A stretch of DNA of 64,000 nucleotides from Planctomycetia bacterium. GTDB taxonomy: Bacteria; Planctomycetota; Planctomycetia; Gemmatales; HRBIN36. Positions 42,530 to 51,502 of the stretch are shown here, piece after piece. Numbering within the stretch: the stretch's first letter is position 1; each line of letters begins with the position of its first letter. Position numbers and translations under genes: made by a program. A model generated the notes under the pieces. That model had not been told where the DNA came from and made no database searches. It saw only the letters and a list, made by a program, of their open reading frames with translations. Where the stretch lies: contig JAEUIE010000002.1 in NCBI GenBank assembly GCA_016795155.1, positions 124,001 through 188,000 on the forward strand, in the 5' to 3' direction.

Positions 42530-43675
42530 ATGTTAGATAGCAAGCTCTTGCCTATTCGCGATAAAGTCCTGGCAAACGAGAGGCTCAGCCTGGAAGATGG
42601 ACTGACTCTTGAGGCTTCCGCTGACCTGACCACCTTGGGTGAGTTAGCCAACATCGTGCGTGAACGCAAGCATGGCAAGAATGCCTACTACAATGTGAAC
42701 GTACATATCAATCCGACCAATGTATGCGTGTATCGCTGTAACTTCTGTGCCTTCCGGTCTGATCTGAAAGACCCGCGTGGCTACCTCATGAGTGATGAGG
42801 AAATACTGCATCGAGCTGCCGAAGCGGACAGGCGTGGCGCCACCGAGATGCACATTGTCGGCGGGTTGCATCACAAGATGCCTTACGAATGGTATCTCAA
42901 TGTGGTCCGCATCATTCACCAGGCTTACCCCAGGTTGCACCTGAAAGCCTACACTGCAGTCGAATGGGATTGGTTTCAGCGGCTCACCAAGCGAAGCCTG
43001 GCCGATATTCTGGCTGAGTTCAAGGCGAATGGCCTGGGTTCGCTGCCTGGTGGCGGGGCGGAGATATTCCATCCTGAAATTCGCAACCAGATTTGTGAAC
43101 ACAAAGCTGATGCGGAAGAGTGGATCAATCTACACCGAACCGCACATCAGATGGGGCTGAAATCCAACGCCACCATGCTCTATGGCCACATTGAACGGGC
43201 GGAGCATCGCATTGATCATCTGCTGAGACTTCGGAACCTGCAGGATGAAACCGGCGGATTCCAGACGTTTATTCCACTTGCATTCCATCCGGATAACACC
43301 AAGCTGGCAGCGCTCAGAAACCTGTCCAAGCCCAGCGTTCTGATGGATTTGAAAACGATGGCCATCAGCCGATTGATGCTCGATAACTTCCCGCACATCA
43401 AGGCATACTGGGTCATGCTGGGTATCAAGACGGCACAGATTTCACTTCATTACGGTGCAGATGATATCGACGGCACGGTGGTGCACGAAAAGATTTATCA
43501 TGATGCCGGTTCGACGGTACCCCAGGAAATGACGGTCGCGGAACTACGAGCGTTGATCGAAGAAACGGGTCGCATTCCGATAGAACGTGATACGCTCTAT
43601 CGCGAAGTGAAGCGTGATCAGGATAGCTGGAAACTGGGTGAAGCGCTGCAGGCGACTTTGACGGTGAAGGCATAA
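42530..43675 (+). CDS. mqnE: Aminofutalosine synthase MqnE
   Basis: This 381-residue radical SAM enzyme catalyses the carbon-carbon bond formation that makes aminofutalosine in the futalosine pathway of menaquinone. The cluster motif is CVYRCNFC (Cx3Cx2C), preceded by VNVHINPTN. Family features follow: LKAYTAVEWDWFQRL, ANGLGSLPGGGAEIFHPEIR, and ATMLYGHIERAEHRIDHLL. The paralogues MqnC and CofG/H differ in these segments, so mqnE is favoured. No other mqn genes are in the window. The gene follows a terminator, and its own promoter is not obvious. The stop is 1 base from the end of the convergent MutS-like gene. Confidence 0.92.
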   Translation: MLDSKLLPIRDKVLANERLSLEDGLTLEASADLTTLGELANIVRERKHGKNAYYNVNVHINPTNVCVYRCNFCAFRSDLKDPRGYLMSDEEILHRAAEADRRGATEMHIVGGLHHKMPYEWYLNVVRIIHQAYPRLHLKAYTAVEWDWFQRLTKRSLADILAEFKANGLGSLPGGGAEIFHPEIRNQICEHKADAEEWINLHRTAHQMGLKSNATMLYGHIERAEHRIDHLLRLRNLQDETGGFQTFIPLAFHPDNTKLAALRNLSKPSVLMDLKTMAISRLMLDNFPHIKAYWVMLGIKTAQISLHYGADDIDGTVVHEKIYHDAGSTVPQEMTVAELRALIEETGRIPIERDTLYREVKRDQDSWKLGEALQATLTVKA

Positions 43676-43676
43676 A

Positions 43677-45464
43677 TCAAACCTGCAGGCCGACTGCCCG
43701 CATGAGGGCCAAAGCGTTGCCGTGGCTTACTACGCCGGGGTATAACTGGTAATCGAAACTGATTTTCTCGTCTTTCCAGGTGTCAGCAAAGTGCATGTTG
43801 CGGGCACGTGGTTGCCAGCCTGCGGCAATTTCGGTGAGTGCCAGATCGTGAGTGGTCGCCAGACCGATAGCACCACGATCGAGTAGTGCCTGCAGGATGC
43901 CTGCAGCGCCCTTTTGGCGTTCTGCCGAGTTGGTGCCTGCAAGAATTTCATCGACCAGAAAGAGCAGGGGTTTTTCCTGGGCCAGGTCGAGCAGTTGCCT
44001 GAGCCGCAAAATCTCGGCATAAAAACGGCTAATGCCTGATTGAAGTGAATCCTGAACACGCAGGGTTGCACCGGGATAAAGAACGGACAGCCTGAGTGCT
44101 TTTGCTTTCACCGGAGCGCCGGCCAGTGATAACACGACACTGATGCCAACCGTTCGCAGCAGTGTGCTCTTGCCTGACATGTTGGAACCACTGATGAGGA
44201 GCATCTGCGGTTCTTGGCCGAAAGAGACATCGTTGCAGCGGCATTGTTCTGCTTTCAGCAATGGGTGGCCCAACTGCTCAGCTTCAAACACCCGGCCTTC
44301 CGCAATGATATCAGGGAATGTGTAGTCAGGATGTTCAAAAGAAAATGCAGCCAGGCTGTGTAGTGTTTCAAGCTGTCCCAGGGCTTCGAGCCAATGGTTG
44401 ACATGAGCACCGGCAAAGTTTCTCCAGTCTGATACTTTGAATGCAAGCCTGGTCCACCACAGTAGCAGCAAAGCGATGGGAATGAAGAAAGCATTGCGAG
44501 GCCAATCGAGTTTCTGTGCCAGCCCCGCCAGTTCAGCTATGGCAGTTGAAGCCTGCGTGCCTGATTTCAAGTCTCCCAGTAGTTTGCGTAATAAAGGGGA
44601 CTGATACGTTTGTTGCTCGAAGAAACGGAGTAACTCAGCCAGAGTTTGCAGACGTTCGGACTGGCGATCCAGGCCGCGTAAAGTATCCGAAGTACGTGGG
44701 TTTAAACGGTTACTCCACCAGATCATGGCAACCAGCGAAACCAGTGGGGCGTAGCCGGGGATATAGCCACCGAGCCAGGCTGCCAGGCAGACTGCGTTTA
44801 GAACGACGATAATGTCGGTGGCGAATCGTTCCCATGAAAGCCAAACTGGTGGGGGTTGATTCACCCATTCCCGCAGATGCTGGTCCTGAAAATCAGACAG
44901 TCCGATGGCCAGCACCGCTGCCTTTTCGCGCTCATCGGTTCTTGGCGACAACTCTTTCACAGCATCCTGACGATCAAGTGCTGTGACTCGATCAGCAGGG
45001 TGCAAGAGCCAGTTGGAAAGTGATTGATCGCCCATGGGCGACCAGCCCAGGCGAAGCAGTTCAAAGAGCGAGCCAGTTCCAAACAGGTCCAGATCAGCAG
45101 CATACGGATGTTCCACTCCTGGTTCATAAGGCGTAGTGGTTACGACACCGGAACCTGCCCAGCGATCTTCAATGCGTTGCAGACCGCGGTCAAAAAACTG
45201 AACCAAGGCTCTGCTGGCTTCAGCTTGGGAATATGCTTGGCGATACCGAGCCACCAGCCAACTGAAAAGAACCAGTGAGACTACCACGACCACCAGGCTG
45301 GCATATCCAGACCAGGCCGCTGCCAGTAACGACAGGAGTACGCCGATGCCGAAAACAATCAGACGTGCATTGGAGAGTCGATTCACCCGTTGCTGCTGGT
45401 TGTTCAGTTCATGAGTGTAATGAGCCAGGCGATCTCGGTAGTATTCTGCCGGGAGGTTATTCAT
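43677..45464 (-). CDS. Membrane-anchored MutS-family ATPase
   Basis: This 595-residue protein has two adjacent membrane helices near residues 32-67 and two more near 220-250, then a MutS-type core and ATPase. The C-terminal part has Walker A GSNMSGKSTLLRT, the Walker B line PLLFLVDEILAGTNSAERQK, and the H-loop THDLALTE. It lacks the MutS DNA-mismatch-binding domain and the MutS2 Smr domain. Membrane MutS-like proteins of this sort occur in Bacteroidetes and planctomycetes and are not known to work in mismatch repair. The role is unknown; the clamp/lever geometry would suggest work on DNA or RNA at the membrane. Confidence 0.8.
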   Translation of the reverse strand: MNNLPAEYYRDRLAHYTHELNNQQQRVNRLSNARLIVFGIGVLLSLLAAAWSGYASLVVVVVSLVLFSWLVARYRQAYSQAEASRALVQFFDRGLQRIEDRWAGSGVVTTTPYEPGVEHPYAADLDLFGTGSLFELLRLGWSPMGDQSLSNWLLHPADRVTALDRQDAVKELSPRTDEREKAAVLAIGLSDFQDQHLREWVNQPPPVWLSWERFATDIIVVLNAVCLAAWLGGYIPGYAPLVSLVAMIWWSNRLNPRTSDTLRGLDRQSERLQTLAELLRFFEQQTYQSPLLRKLLGDLKSGTQASTAIAELAGLAQKLDWPRNAFFIPIALLLLWWTRLAFKVSDWRNFAGAHVNHWLEALGQLETLHSLAAFSFEHPDYTFPDIIAEGRVFEAEQLGHPLLKAEQCRCNDVSFGQEPQMLLISGSNMSGKSTLLRTVGISVVLSLAGAPVKAKALRLSVLYPGATLRVQDSLQSGISRFYAEILRLRQLLDLAQEKPLLFLVDEILAGTNSAERQKGAAGILQALLDRGAIGLATTHDLALTEIAAGWQPRARNMHFADTWKDEKISFDYQLYPGVVSHGNALALMRAVGLQV

Positions 45465-45486
45465 GTTCGAGCTTGTTTGAGGAGTA

Positions 45487-45873
45487 TTACCAAATACGAT
45501 TCACGCCATAATCATCGAATGCTGCATCGTTTCCCACAAGGGGAAGGCTTTCAACGATTGCCTGGGCGATAATCAAACGATCGAAAGGATCACGATGATG
45601 TTCCGGTTGGGTTGTTAGTTGGCTTGTATGACTTACTGAAACGGGCAGTATTTCAAAATCATTACCAACGATTCCTTTTTTCATGAACTCATCGTAACTA
45701 CAGAGTAGTTCCAGATTCCCTTTTCTTACTTTGATTGCCATTTCCCAATAACTGGCTGGGCTTATGAAGACATCCGTATTGGAATCTTCTAATACTTGTC
45801 GTGCATTTTGAGAAAGTTGGCTGCTGTTTAAGACGAACCAGAGGAATGTGTGTGTATCAAGGAGTACTTTCAT
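45487..45873 (-). CDS. VapC-like PIN toxin
   Basis: This 128-residue protein is a PIN-domain RNase. The N-terminus MKVLLDTHTFLWFV holds the first Asp. ISPASYWEMAIKVRKGNL holds the Glu of the second metal-binding motif, and HRDPFDRLIIAQAIVESLPLVGNDAAFDDYG gives the D-x-x-D and final Asp. This subgroup (DTHxxLW) commonly pairs with Phd/YefM-type antitoxins, and here the ATG overlaps the stop of such an antitoxin gene (ATGA). Confidence 0.9.
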   Translation of the reverse strand: MKVLLDTHTFLWFVLNSSQLSQNARQVLEDSNTDVFISPASYWEMAIKVRKGNLELLCSYDEFMKKGIVGNDFEILPVSVSHTSQLTTQPEHHRDPFDRLIIAQAIVESLPLVGNDAAFDDYGVNRIW

Positions 45874-46100
45874 TCCATGTATTCCTTGAAATCTTCGAGG
45901 TGCTCCTCGTCGTCAGCAATGATCTTCGCCATGCCCTGGCAGTTACCTGCTTTACGTGCCATTCGATGAGGCTTGTGTTCGGCAACCAGACGTGCGACCG
46001 GTTTGGTATTCCTGGTTATCAGGACTTCTTCGCCATCCTGCAAACTGTCGATCAATGAGGATAATTCTTTTTGAGCTTCTTCAATAGTGACGGTAGACAT
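45870..46100 (-). CDS. Phd/YefM-type antitoxin
   Basis: This 76-residue protein starts MSTVTIEEAQKELSSLIDSL and has the family segment GEEVLITRNTKPVARLVAEH, which forms the DNA-binding Phd/YefM fold; the acidic tail (EEHLEDFKEYME) would contact the toxin. It is expected to repress its own promoter and neutralise the VapC-like toxin behind it. AAGGAGATTGAG precedes the ATG at 46100; a longer open frame to 46136 would start before the ribosome site. Confidence 0.9.
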   Translation of the reverse strand: MSTVTIEEAQKELSSLIDSLQDGEEVLITRNTKPVARLVAEHKPHRMARKAGNCQGMAKIIADDEEHLEDFKEYME

Positions 46101-46159
46101 CTCAATCTCCTTCTTGGTGCATTTTACACATTCCACATCATTATGTTAACGTGTCACCA

Positions 46160-48211
46160 CTACTTCGAAGGTCCGTTGCCAATGTACTTGCTGATCCAGG
46201 CGAAGACTTCCTTATGCCAGAGCAACGAGTTTTGTGGTTTCAGTACCCAGTGGTTTTCATCGGGGAAGTAGAGGAACCGGGTGGGAACCCCTTTTTGTCG
46301 AAGCGTGTTGTAGTATTCCATGCCCTGAGTGACTGGCACACGGTAGTCTTTTTCGCCATGAATCACTAGGGTAGGCGTTTTGAAATTGGCGGCATAGCGC
46401 TGGGCATTCTGCTTATCAACTTTGGTCAGATCGCCCCAGGGTGGTGCGCCGAGTGATCGTTCCCGGCCACGGACGAGATCGCTGGCGACCATGCTATGCC
46501 AGTTGTAGACTCCGGCATGGCAGACCATCGTTTTGAAAAAGTCAGTGTGTCCATTCAGCCACGCCATCATGTAGCCGCCGTAACTGGCGCCTGCTGCTGC
46601 TACCCGAGTCTTGTCGATCCAGGGTTTGGCGCAGAGGAATTCGGTAGCTTTCATGATGTCGGTCATGGGTTTCGTGCCCATATCGCCGGTGATGCTGTCG
46701 GTAAAGTCTTGCCCAAAACCGCTAGACCCATGGAAATTGACGATGGCAATGACCCAGCCTTGCGCCGCCCAGACCTGGGGGTTCCACCGGAAACTGAAAT
46801 CGTTGGTGAAGGCATTGTGCGGCCCGCCATGCACCATCTGCACTAATGGCCATTTTCTGTTTTCATCGAAAACGGGTGGATAGACCAGAAACATCTGGAT
46901 GTCTTTTTCGTCAGCGCCTTGGTAGGTGATATTTTCGACCTTCCCGAGTTTCCACTGTTTGACGAGATCATCGTTAAAGTGTTCTAACTGGATGGGTGCA
47001 CTACCTGGCCCGTGAGCATAGATAGTTGGTGGCTTATTGAAAGAGGATACCTTGTAGACGCCAACTCGCTTTGTCTGAGCAAAACTAATCGCCCGTTCGC
47101 TGACCGGCTCTTTGGGTCGCATGAGTTTGCCATCGAGTGAAACGAAGCCGATGTTCGTGTATCCTGAATCCTCAATTTCCACTGCAATGCGCTGAGAATC
47201 GGGCAGCCAGACGGGGTTGCCACAGGATCGATCCAGAGATGCGGTCAGTTCTTTTGCCTGATAGTTGCTAGTATCAGCAAGCATCAAGCGGAAACGGTCA
47301 GCATAAAAAAACTTGGTGGTCTGTCGTAGAAATGCAAGGTGTTTGCCATCTGGGCTGTAGACAGGGTTGGTGTCGTTGGCTTCGTTGTCTTTGGTGATGT
47401 TGACTGGTTCAGCATCGAGCTTGGTGAGATCAAGCGTGTAGATATCGTGGTTAGTATCGAGGCCAAGGACTTTGACATTTTCGCTGACAAAGGCGAGAGT
47501 TTTGCCATCCGGGGAAACGGAGTAATCACGTTCAGAAGCTTCGTAAGGAGGCAGATGCCGTTTGCAGTGAGCCAGCAGATTGCGGTGATTGCCTGATTCA
47601 ACATCGACAGCCCAGACAACGGGGCGTTTGCCATCAGCAATCCAGCGATCCCAATAGCGGAAAGTGCCTTCCTCGATGATGTAAGCCTGCACCTTGTTGT
47701 CTTTGAGTTCCCGTGATCGCTTTTTGAATGCCTCATCATCGGGAGTATCATGCCAGGTCCAGGCGGTGCAATAAATCGTTTTGTTATCATTCGACCATTT
47801 GATGCCAAAGGGAGCCATGGGCATGCGGCTGACACGTCGTGCTTCGCCCCCTTCGGTTGCGATGACATATATCTGTGTCACCTCATCGCCGGCTCGTTGA
47901 CTGAGAAATGCGATCCATTTGCCATCAGGCGACCACTTGGGCGAAGAGTTCTTGCCGCCACTGCGAGTCAACTGCTTTTGCGTTTTACCATCGGTGCTGA
48001 GCAGCCAGAGTTCGGAAGAGGTATCATTTTTTGCGATATCTACCGTACCGACATCAACCACGGCCCATTGTCCATCGGGTGAGGTGGAGGGAGAACCCAA
48101 ACGTTTGACGTTCCAGAGGTCTTCGGCCTTGATGGGTCGTAGTGCTTCCTGGGCCGAGAGGGAAACTGTAAAAAGATAGAATAGAACTGCAGTTAAACGG
48201 TAAAGAACCAT
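46160..48211 (-). CDS. S9 family prolyl oligopeptidase, exported
   Basis: The 683-residue product has a signal peptide (MVLYRLTAVLFYLFTVSLSAQ). Residues about 30-420 form a TolB/WD40-like propeller (PSTSPDGQWAVVDV, PKWSPDGKWIAFLS, PVYSPDGKHLAFLR) that covers the catalytic site. The C-terminal alpha/beta-hydrolase domain has the triad Ser543 in GASYGGY, Asp622 in GEKDYRV and His654 in DENHWV. It cleaves short peptides, often near proline or at the N-terminus as a dipeptidyl- or acylaminoacyl-peptidase. The ATG at 48211 has CCGGAG upstream; earlier starts (48232, 48295) are less likely. Confidence 0.92.
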   Translation of the reverse strand: MVLYRLTAVLFYLFTVSLSAQEALRPIKAEDLWNVKRLGSPSTSPDGQWAVVDVGTVDIAKNDTSSELWLLSTDGKTQKQLTRSGGKNSSPKWSPDGKWIAFLSQRAGDEVTQIYVIATEGGEARRVSRMPMAPFGIKWSNDNKTIYCTAWTWHDTPDDEAFKKRSRELKDNKVQAYIIEEGTFRYWDRWIADGKRPVVWAVDVESGNHRNLLAHCKRHLPPYEASERDYSVSPDGKTLAFVSENVKVLGLDTNHDIYTLDLTKLDAEPVNITKDNEANDTNPVYSPDGKHLAFLRQTTKFFYADRFRLMLADTSNYQAKELTASLDRSCGNPVWLPDSQRIAVEIEDSGYTNIGFVSLDGKLMRPKEPVSERAISFAQTKRVGVYKVSSFNKPPTIYAHGPGSAPIQLEHFNDDLVKQWKLGKVENITYQGADEKDIQMFLVYPPVFDENRKWPLVQMVHGGPHNAFTNDFSFRWNPQVWAAQGWVIAIVNFHGSSGFGQDFTDSITGDMGTKPMTDIMKATEFLCAKPWIDKTRVAAAGASYGGYMMAWLNGHTDFFKTMVCHAGVYNWHSMVASDLVRGRERSLGAPPWGDLTKVDKQNAQRYAANFKTPTLVIHGEKDYRVPVTQGMEYYNTLRQKGVPTRFLYFPDENHWVLKPQNSLLWHKEVFAWISKYIGNGPSK

Positions 48212-48275
48212 TGCAAAACTCCGGTGTGTCATTCGCTTCAGATCATGATAAGATGCCGCTCTAAGAGGAACAACC

Positions 48276-49067
48276 ATGAGAAAAAATACGGTCAAGCAAT
48301 TGCTTCATGAAGGCAAACCAGCGGTAGGCACCTGGATTTCACTGGGGCATGTTCTGGCCACCCGTTTCATGGCCCGTGCGGGGTTCGATTGGCTGACGGT
48401 TGACATGGAACACGGAGCCATTGATTGGGAACAGGCTTCGACCTTGTTTGCAGTCATTGCAGATGCTGGTGGCGTTCCACTTGTCAGGGTTCCCTGCAGT
48501 GATCACGATCATATCAAGCGGGCATTGGATGCAGGGGCCTATGGCATCGTAGTGCCTATGGTGATGTCGCGTGCTGAAGCGGAGAAGGCCGTGCGTGCAG
48601 CGAAGTATCCTCCGGAAGGAAACCGAAGCGTGGGTGGTGGAGCATTTACATTGAATTTTGCAACTACTTCGACCGAGTATTATGCCAAGGCCAACGATGA
48701 ACTGCTGGTAGTGTTGCAATGCGAACACATTGATGCGGTTGATTCCTTTGAAGAAATATTCTCAGTGCCCGGCATCGATGCAGTGTTTGTTGGCCCCAAT
48801 GATCTGGCTCGAAGCCAGTATACGGCAGAAGGTAAACCACCTTCAGCGAATCAACAGGAAGTAGCGATCCAACGGATACTGCAGGCTGGCAAAAGAATTC
48901 GTGTTCCTGTTGGCATTCATACTTTCACACCAGAAGATGCTGCCCGTCGGGTCAAAGAAGGCTGGCAGTTCGTTGCCATCAACAGTGAATTGCGATTTAT
49001 GATGGATGGTGCTGCGTTGGCGCTGAAGCCATTTCAAGATGCAGCCAAGCTTATGGTAAGTTATTAA
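48276..49067 (+). CDS. HpcH/HpaI family aldolase
   Basis: This 263-residue enzyme is a class II (metal-dependent) aldolase of the HpcH/HpaI family, which makes or breaks hydroxy-oxo acids with pyruvate. Family features are WLTVDMEHGAIDW, VPLVRVPCSDHDHIKRALDA, GAYGIVVPMV, LLVVLQCEHIDAVDSFEEIF and DAVFVGPNDLA. The Glu and Asp of these segments bind the metal. The substrate cannot be told; the closest named relatives are 2-dehydro-3-deoxyglucarate aldolase and 4-hydroxy-2-oxovalerate aldolase. AGAGGAACAACC precedes the ATG. It diverges from the S9 gene. Confidence 0.9.
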   Translation: MRKNTVKQLLHEGKPAVGTWISLGHVLATRFMARAGFDWLTVDMEHGAIDWEQASTLFAVIADAGGVPLVRVPCSDHDHIKRALDAGAYGIVVPMVMSRAEAEKAVRAAKYPPEGNRSVGGGAFTLNFATTSTEYYAKANDELLVVLQCEHIDAVDSFEEIFSVPGIDAVFVGPNDLARSQYTAEGKPPSANQQEVAIQRILQAGKRIRVPVGIHTFTPEDAARRVKEGWQFVAINSELRFMMDGAALALKPFQDAAKLMVSY

Positions 49068-49196
49068 CCAATTTTCCTATTCAGTTATTGTTGGATGATT
49101 TTGTTATTTGTAGAAGCCCGAAAAAAATGCGCTTAGGGTTTGTTTGAGACAACGTGTCTATATCCTGATGTGCTCACCAATTCATGGAGGTACATC

Positions 49197-49625
49197 ATGT
49201 TTCGTCTTATCAGTTTGTTTGCAGTGATGCTGGGTGTGTTGCCTGTGTTGGATCGCCTCAAGCCCAAAGATACCACACCTGCCCTGGTGAAGAGTATCAA
49301 TGCATATCGTGCTCAACACGGCTTGCCGCCGATGATTCATAGCCCGGAATTGACCAAAGCGGCTGAGCGTCATGCCAGTGATATGGCTCGCTATAACCGG
49401 CTGGATCACATGGGAACAGATGGCTCATCGTTTTCCCATCGCGCACGGGCTGCTGGTTTCCCCATGCTGGGCGGCGGAGAAATCATTGCCGGTGGCAGTG
49501 CTGATGAAGCGGTTCGCATGTGGGCACAATCGCCCGGTCACAACGCCCAGATGCTTGGCAGTTGCCGCTATGTTGGTGCAGCGGGGGTTGGGCAATATTC
49601 CTGTGCCGTGTTTGGCGACAGGTAA
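49197..49625 (+). CDS. CAP (SCP/PR1) domain exported protein
   Basis: This 142-residue protein has a signal peptide (MFRLISLFAVMLGVLPV) and a compact CAP domain: LVKSINAYRAQHGLPPMIHS, ELTKAAERHASDMARYNRLDHMGTDG, GGEIIAGGSADEAVRMWAQSPGHNAQML, and VGAAGVGQYSCAVF. The pattern of conserved His, Glu and His (AERH, GEII, PGHN) fits the CAP cavity. These proteins are secreted and bind lipids or small molecules; bacterial roles are not established. GGAGG lies seven bases before the ATG at 49197. A strong terminator follows. Confidence 0.88.
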   Translation: MFRLISLFAVMLGVLPVLDRLKPKDTTPALVKSINAYRAQHGLPPMIHSPELTKAAERHASDMARYNRLDHMGTDGSSFSHRARAAGFPMLGGGEIIAGGSADEAVRMWAQSPGHNAQMLGSCRYVGAAGVGQYSCAVFGDR

Positions 49626-49636
49626 CATGAGTCAAG

Positions 49637-49670
49637 GGAGAAGCATTGCGTTCGATGCTTCTCCTTTTTT
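49637..49670. terminator. Terminator between the CAP and CotH genes
   Basis: Arms GGAGAAGCAT and ATGCTTCTCC pair perfectly over 10 bp around an 8-base loop, with TTTTTT on the plus side. The CotH stop codon lies at its edge (49669-49671), so it may stop both convergent genes. Confidence 0.85.
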
Positions 49671-51273
49671 ATTTCCTTCTGACACGAACAAGCTTGAGTG
49701 AGTCTTCACGAAAAGTGACTGTACCAGCAGTCGCCCGGAGCTCGACTACTAGTTCTATTTCGCGTGTGGGCTCATCAATTTTGATCTCATGCACCAGGAG
49801 TTTCCAATCAGTTGTGCCAGTTAACTGATTGGTACGCTGACTTCCTGAAATACGAATACCGGCACCTGTGCAGGGGTGTTCCGAAGTTGCCTGAATGTTG
49901 TCGGCCTTCGCCAATACTGCGAAGCGATAGGTTCCTGTTGGCAGAACTACTTTGGTTCGGAAAGATGCGACACAATGCCCAGACGGGCCAGCTGTGATTT
50001 TGAATTGCTTCGGTTGACCTTCCGGTGAAAGTTTTTCGAGCTTTGCATCTTCGGTTTCCTTGCGTTCTTCCCAGCCTGTCAGCCGTGCGATGCCTGCCGC
50101 GTCAAATAACAGTCCCCTGGGATCAGCCATGGTATTGAGCTTTTCGAGGCTTTGGCTGCGTTGCTTGATCCGTTCTATCACCCCGTTTTTGTGATTGATA
50201 GCATCCTGGGCGGCATCCTTGTTCCATTTATTCAGTTCAGGCTGAATGTGGTTGCTGATTGCTTCCACCCGTTCGATCAGTTTGGTCGCAGGCACGAATG
50301 TAGGCATCAGTTCATTGAGTTTGTCACGATACGTCGCTCTCCAGGTGGGATTGGTCATGACATTGCTGGCAACCAGAGCCTGTGGAATGTGTGTGATGGG
50401 ATAATTCGGGTCACCAAACATCTGATCCATGCCATGCGGAATGAAATATGCTTTTCTGGTTTTGGCATCGATGTAAACCCGGTAGTTGTTTCGCTGCTGG
50501 CTGTAGCCATCCCAATGGCAGGTCATGTGCTCCAGTGCCATGAAGGCGATGAAGTTATCGATGTCGATGAGTTCATCCATCTTCTTCCAGCGAAGTTCCT
50601 GGTTGGGTTCTCGACAGGCAGCTACTATTGCCTTCAAATCCGCTCGATTGAGTTCGCCCTGGCCTGACATTCGCTTGAGTTCCGCATCGATCTCCTGCAG
50701 AAAGCCTCCATCGTACAGGTTGCCTGATGCATCCAGAAAGTGGCGTCGCAGGAAACCTTTGTTATAACCCTCTTTCAGGACATAAAAACCCAGGTCACGG
50801 CCATTGAGCCAGACTCGTGTATGGCTGGTGCGTGCGGTAGGCACCTTGTTTTGAAGGAAAAGTTCGCCACACAGTTTTTCGGTGATGTAAGAAGGATCCT
50901 GCACCGAGTTATTCAGGTGCAGCTTATCCATGCCGTGAAAAAGCTGCTTGGTGAATTTGTCGAAATTGAGTGTCAGGGCAGGGCGATCTTCCAGCGGGCG
51001 AAAGCTGCCTGCTGCCCCTTTGAGATGAATGCCCACTTCATGGTATTTCTTATGGTCGTTTTCTATGATGGTGCATTTGACATATTCACGATCACGCTGC
51101 CTGAGTTTATCCATTTCCTCTTTGCTGATTTCAATCTTGAGATGCGGAATTGTGCCTTCCTTGAAGAACCGATCTGACTCGTCGGGTTTCAGCGGAGTGG
51201 TACGGAGGGCAGACTGGGCATGTATGCTGGTGAAGAGGGAGAAGATACAAAAGAGAGTCAAGAACACCCGCAT
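49669..51273 (-). CDS. CotH kinase family exported protein
   Basis: The 534-residue product has a signal peptide (MRVFLTLFCIFSLFTSIHAQ). It contains a CotH-type domain: IHLKGAAGSFRPLEDRPALTLNF, HGMDKLHLNNSVQDPSYITE, then LWLN-like HTRVWLNGRDLGFYVLKEGY and FIPHGMDQMFGD, where the Asp/Asn residues would hold ATP-Mg in the protein-kinase-like fold of CotH. Related planctomycete proteins are large and secreted. The last 130 residues (from FDAAGIARLTGWEERKE) form a beta-rich, carbohydrate-binding-like domain (YRFAVLAKADNIQATSEHPC, REIELVVELRATAGTVTF). Its substrate is unknown. Confidence 0.85.
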   Translation of the reverse strand: MRVFLTLFCIFSLFTSIHAQSALRTTPLKPDESDRFFKEGTIPHLKIEISKEEMDKLRQRDREYVKCTIIENDHKKYHEVGIHLKGAAGSFRPLEDRPALTLNFDKFTKQLFHGMDKLHLNNSVQDPSYITEKLCGELFLQNKVPTARTSHTRVWLNGRDLGFYVLKEGYNKGFLRRHFLDASGNLYDGGFLQEIDAELKRMSGQGELNRADLKAIVAACREPNQELRWKKMDELIDIDNFIAFMALEHMTCHWDGYSQQRNNYRVYIDAKTRKAYFIPHGMDQMFGDPNYPITHIPQALVASNVMTNPTWRATYRDKLNELMPTFVPATKLIERVEAISNHIQPELNKWNKDAAQDAINHKNGVIERIKQRSQSLEKLNTMADPRGLLFDAAGIARLTGWEERKETEDAKLEKLSPEGQPKQFKITAGPSGHCVASFRTKVVLPTGTYRFAVLAKADNIQATSEHPCTGAGIRISGSQRTNQLTGTTDWKLLVHEIKIDEPTREIELVVELRATAGTVTFREDSLKLVRVRRK

Positions 51274-51397
51274 GATCTGCCCTCATTAGATGGAACCTAA
51301 TCATGCTATGAGAAACACATGTCGAACTCATGAGTATCATTGTAACAGTGACTAACACAGCGACAGTCCATGAAATGATGCAGGCGAGTTATTGCAC

Positions 51398-51426
51398 TTG
51401 ACAAAATAATCAACTTGCTGCATAGG
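51398..51426 (+). promoter_or_regulatory. Probable promoter of the 51.5-kb gene pair
   Basis: TTGACA (51398-51403) is perfect, and CATAGG (51421-51426) lies 17 bases downstream, a weak -10 sequence. The expected leader of about 70 bases ends in GGGGGAG before the ATG at 51503. Confidence 0.4.
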
Positions 51427-51502
51427 CCCTCCGTCGTATCGGGGGATTCGATCTTATTCCCAGGGGAACCTGTCGATCTCTATCGACTGGCAGGGGGAGA
51501 TC

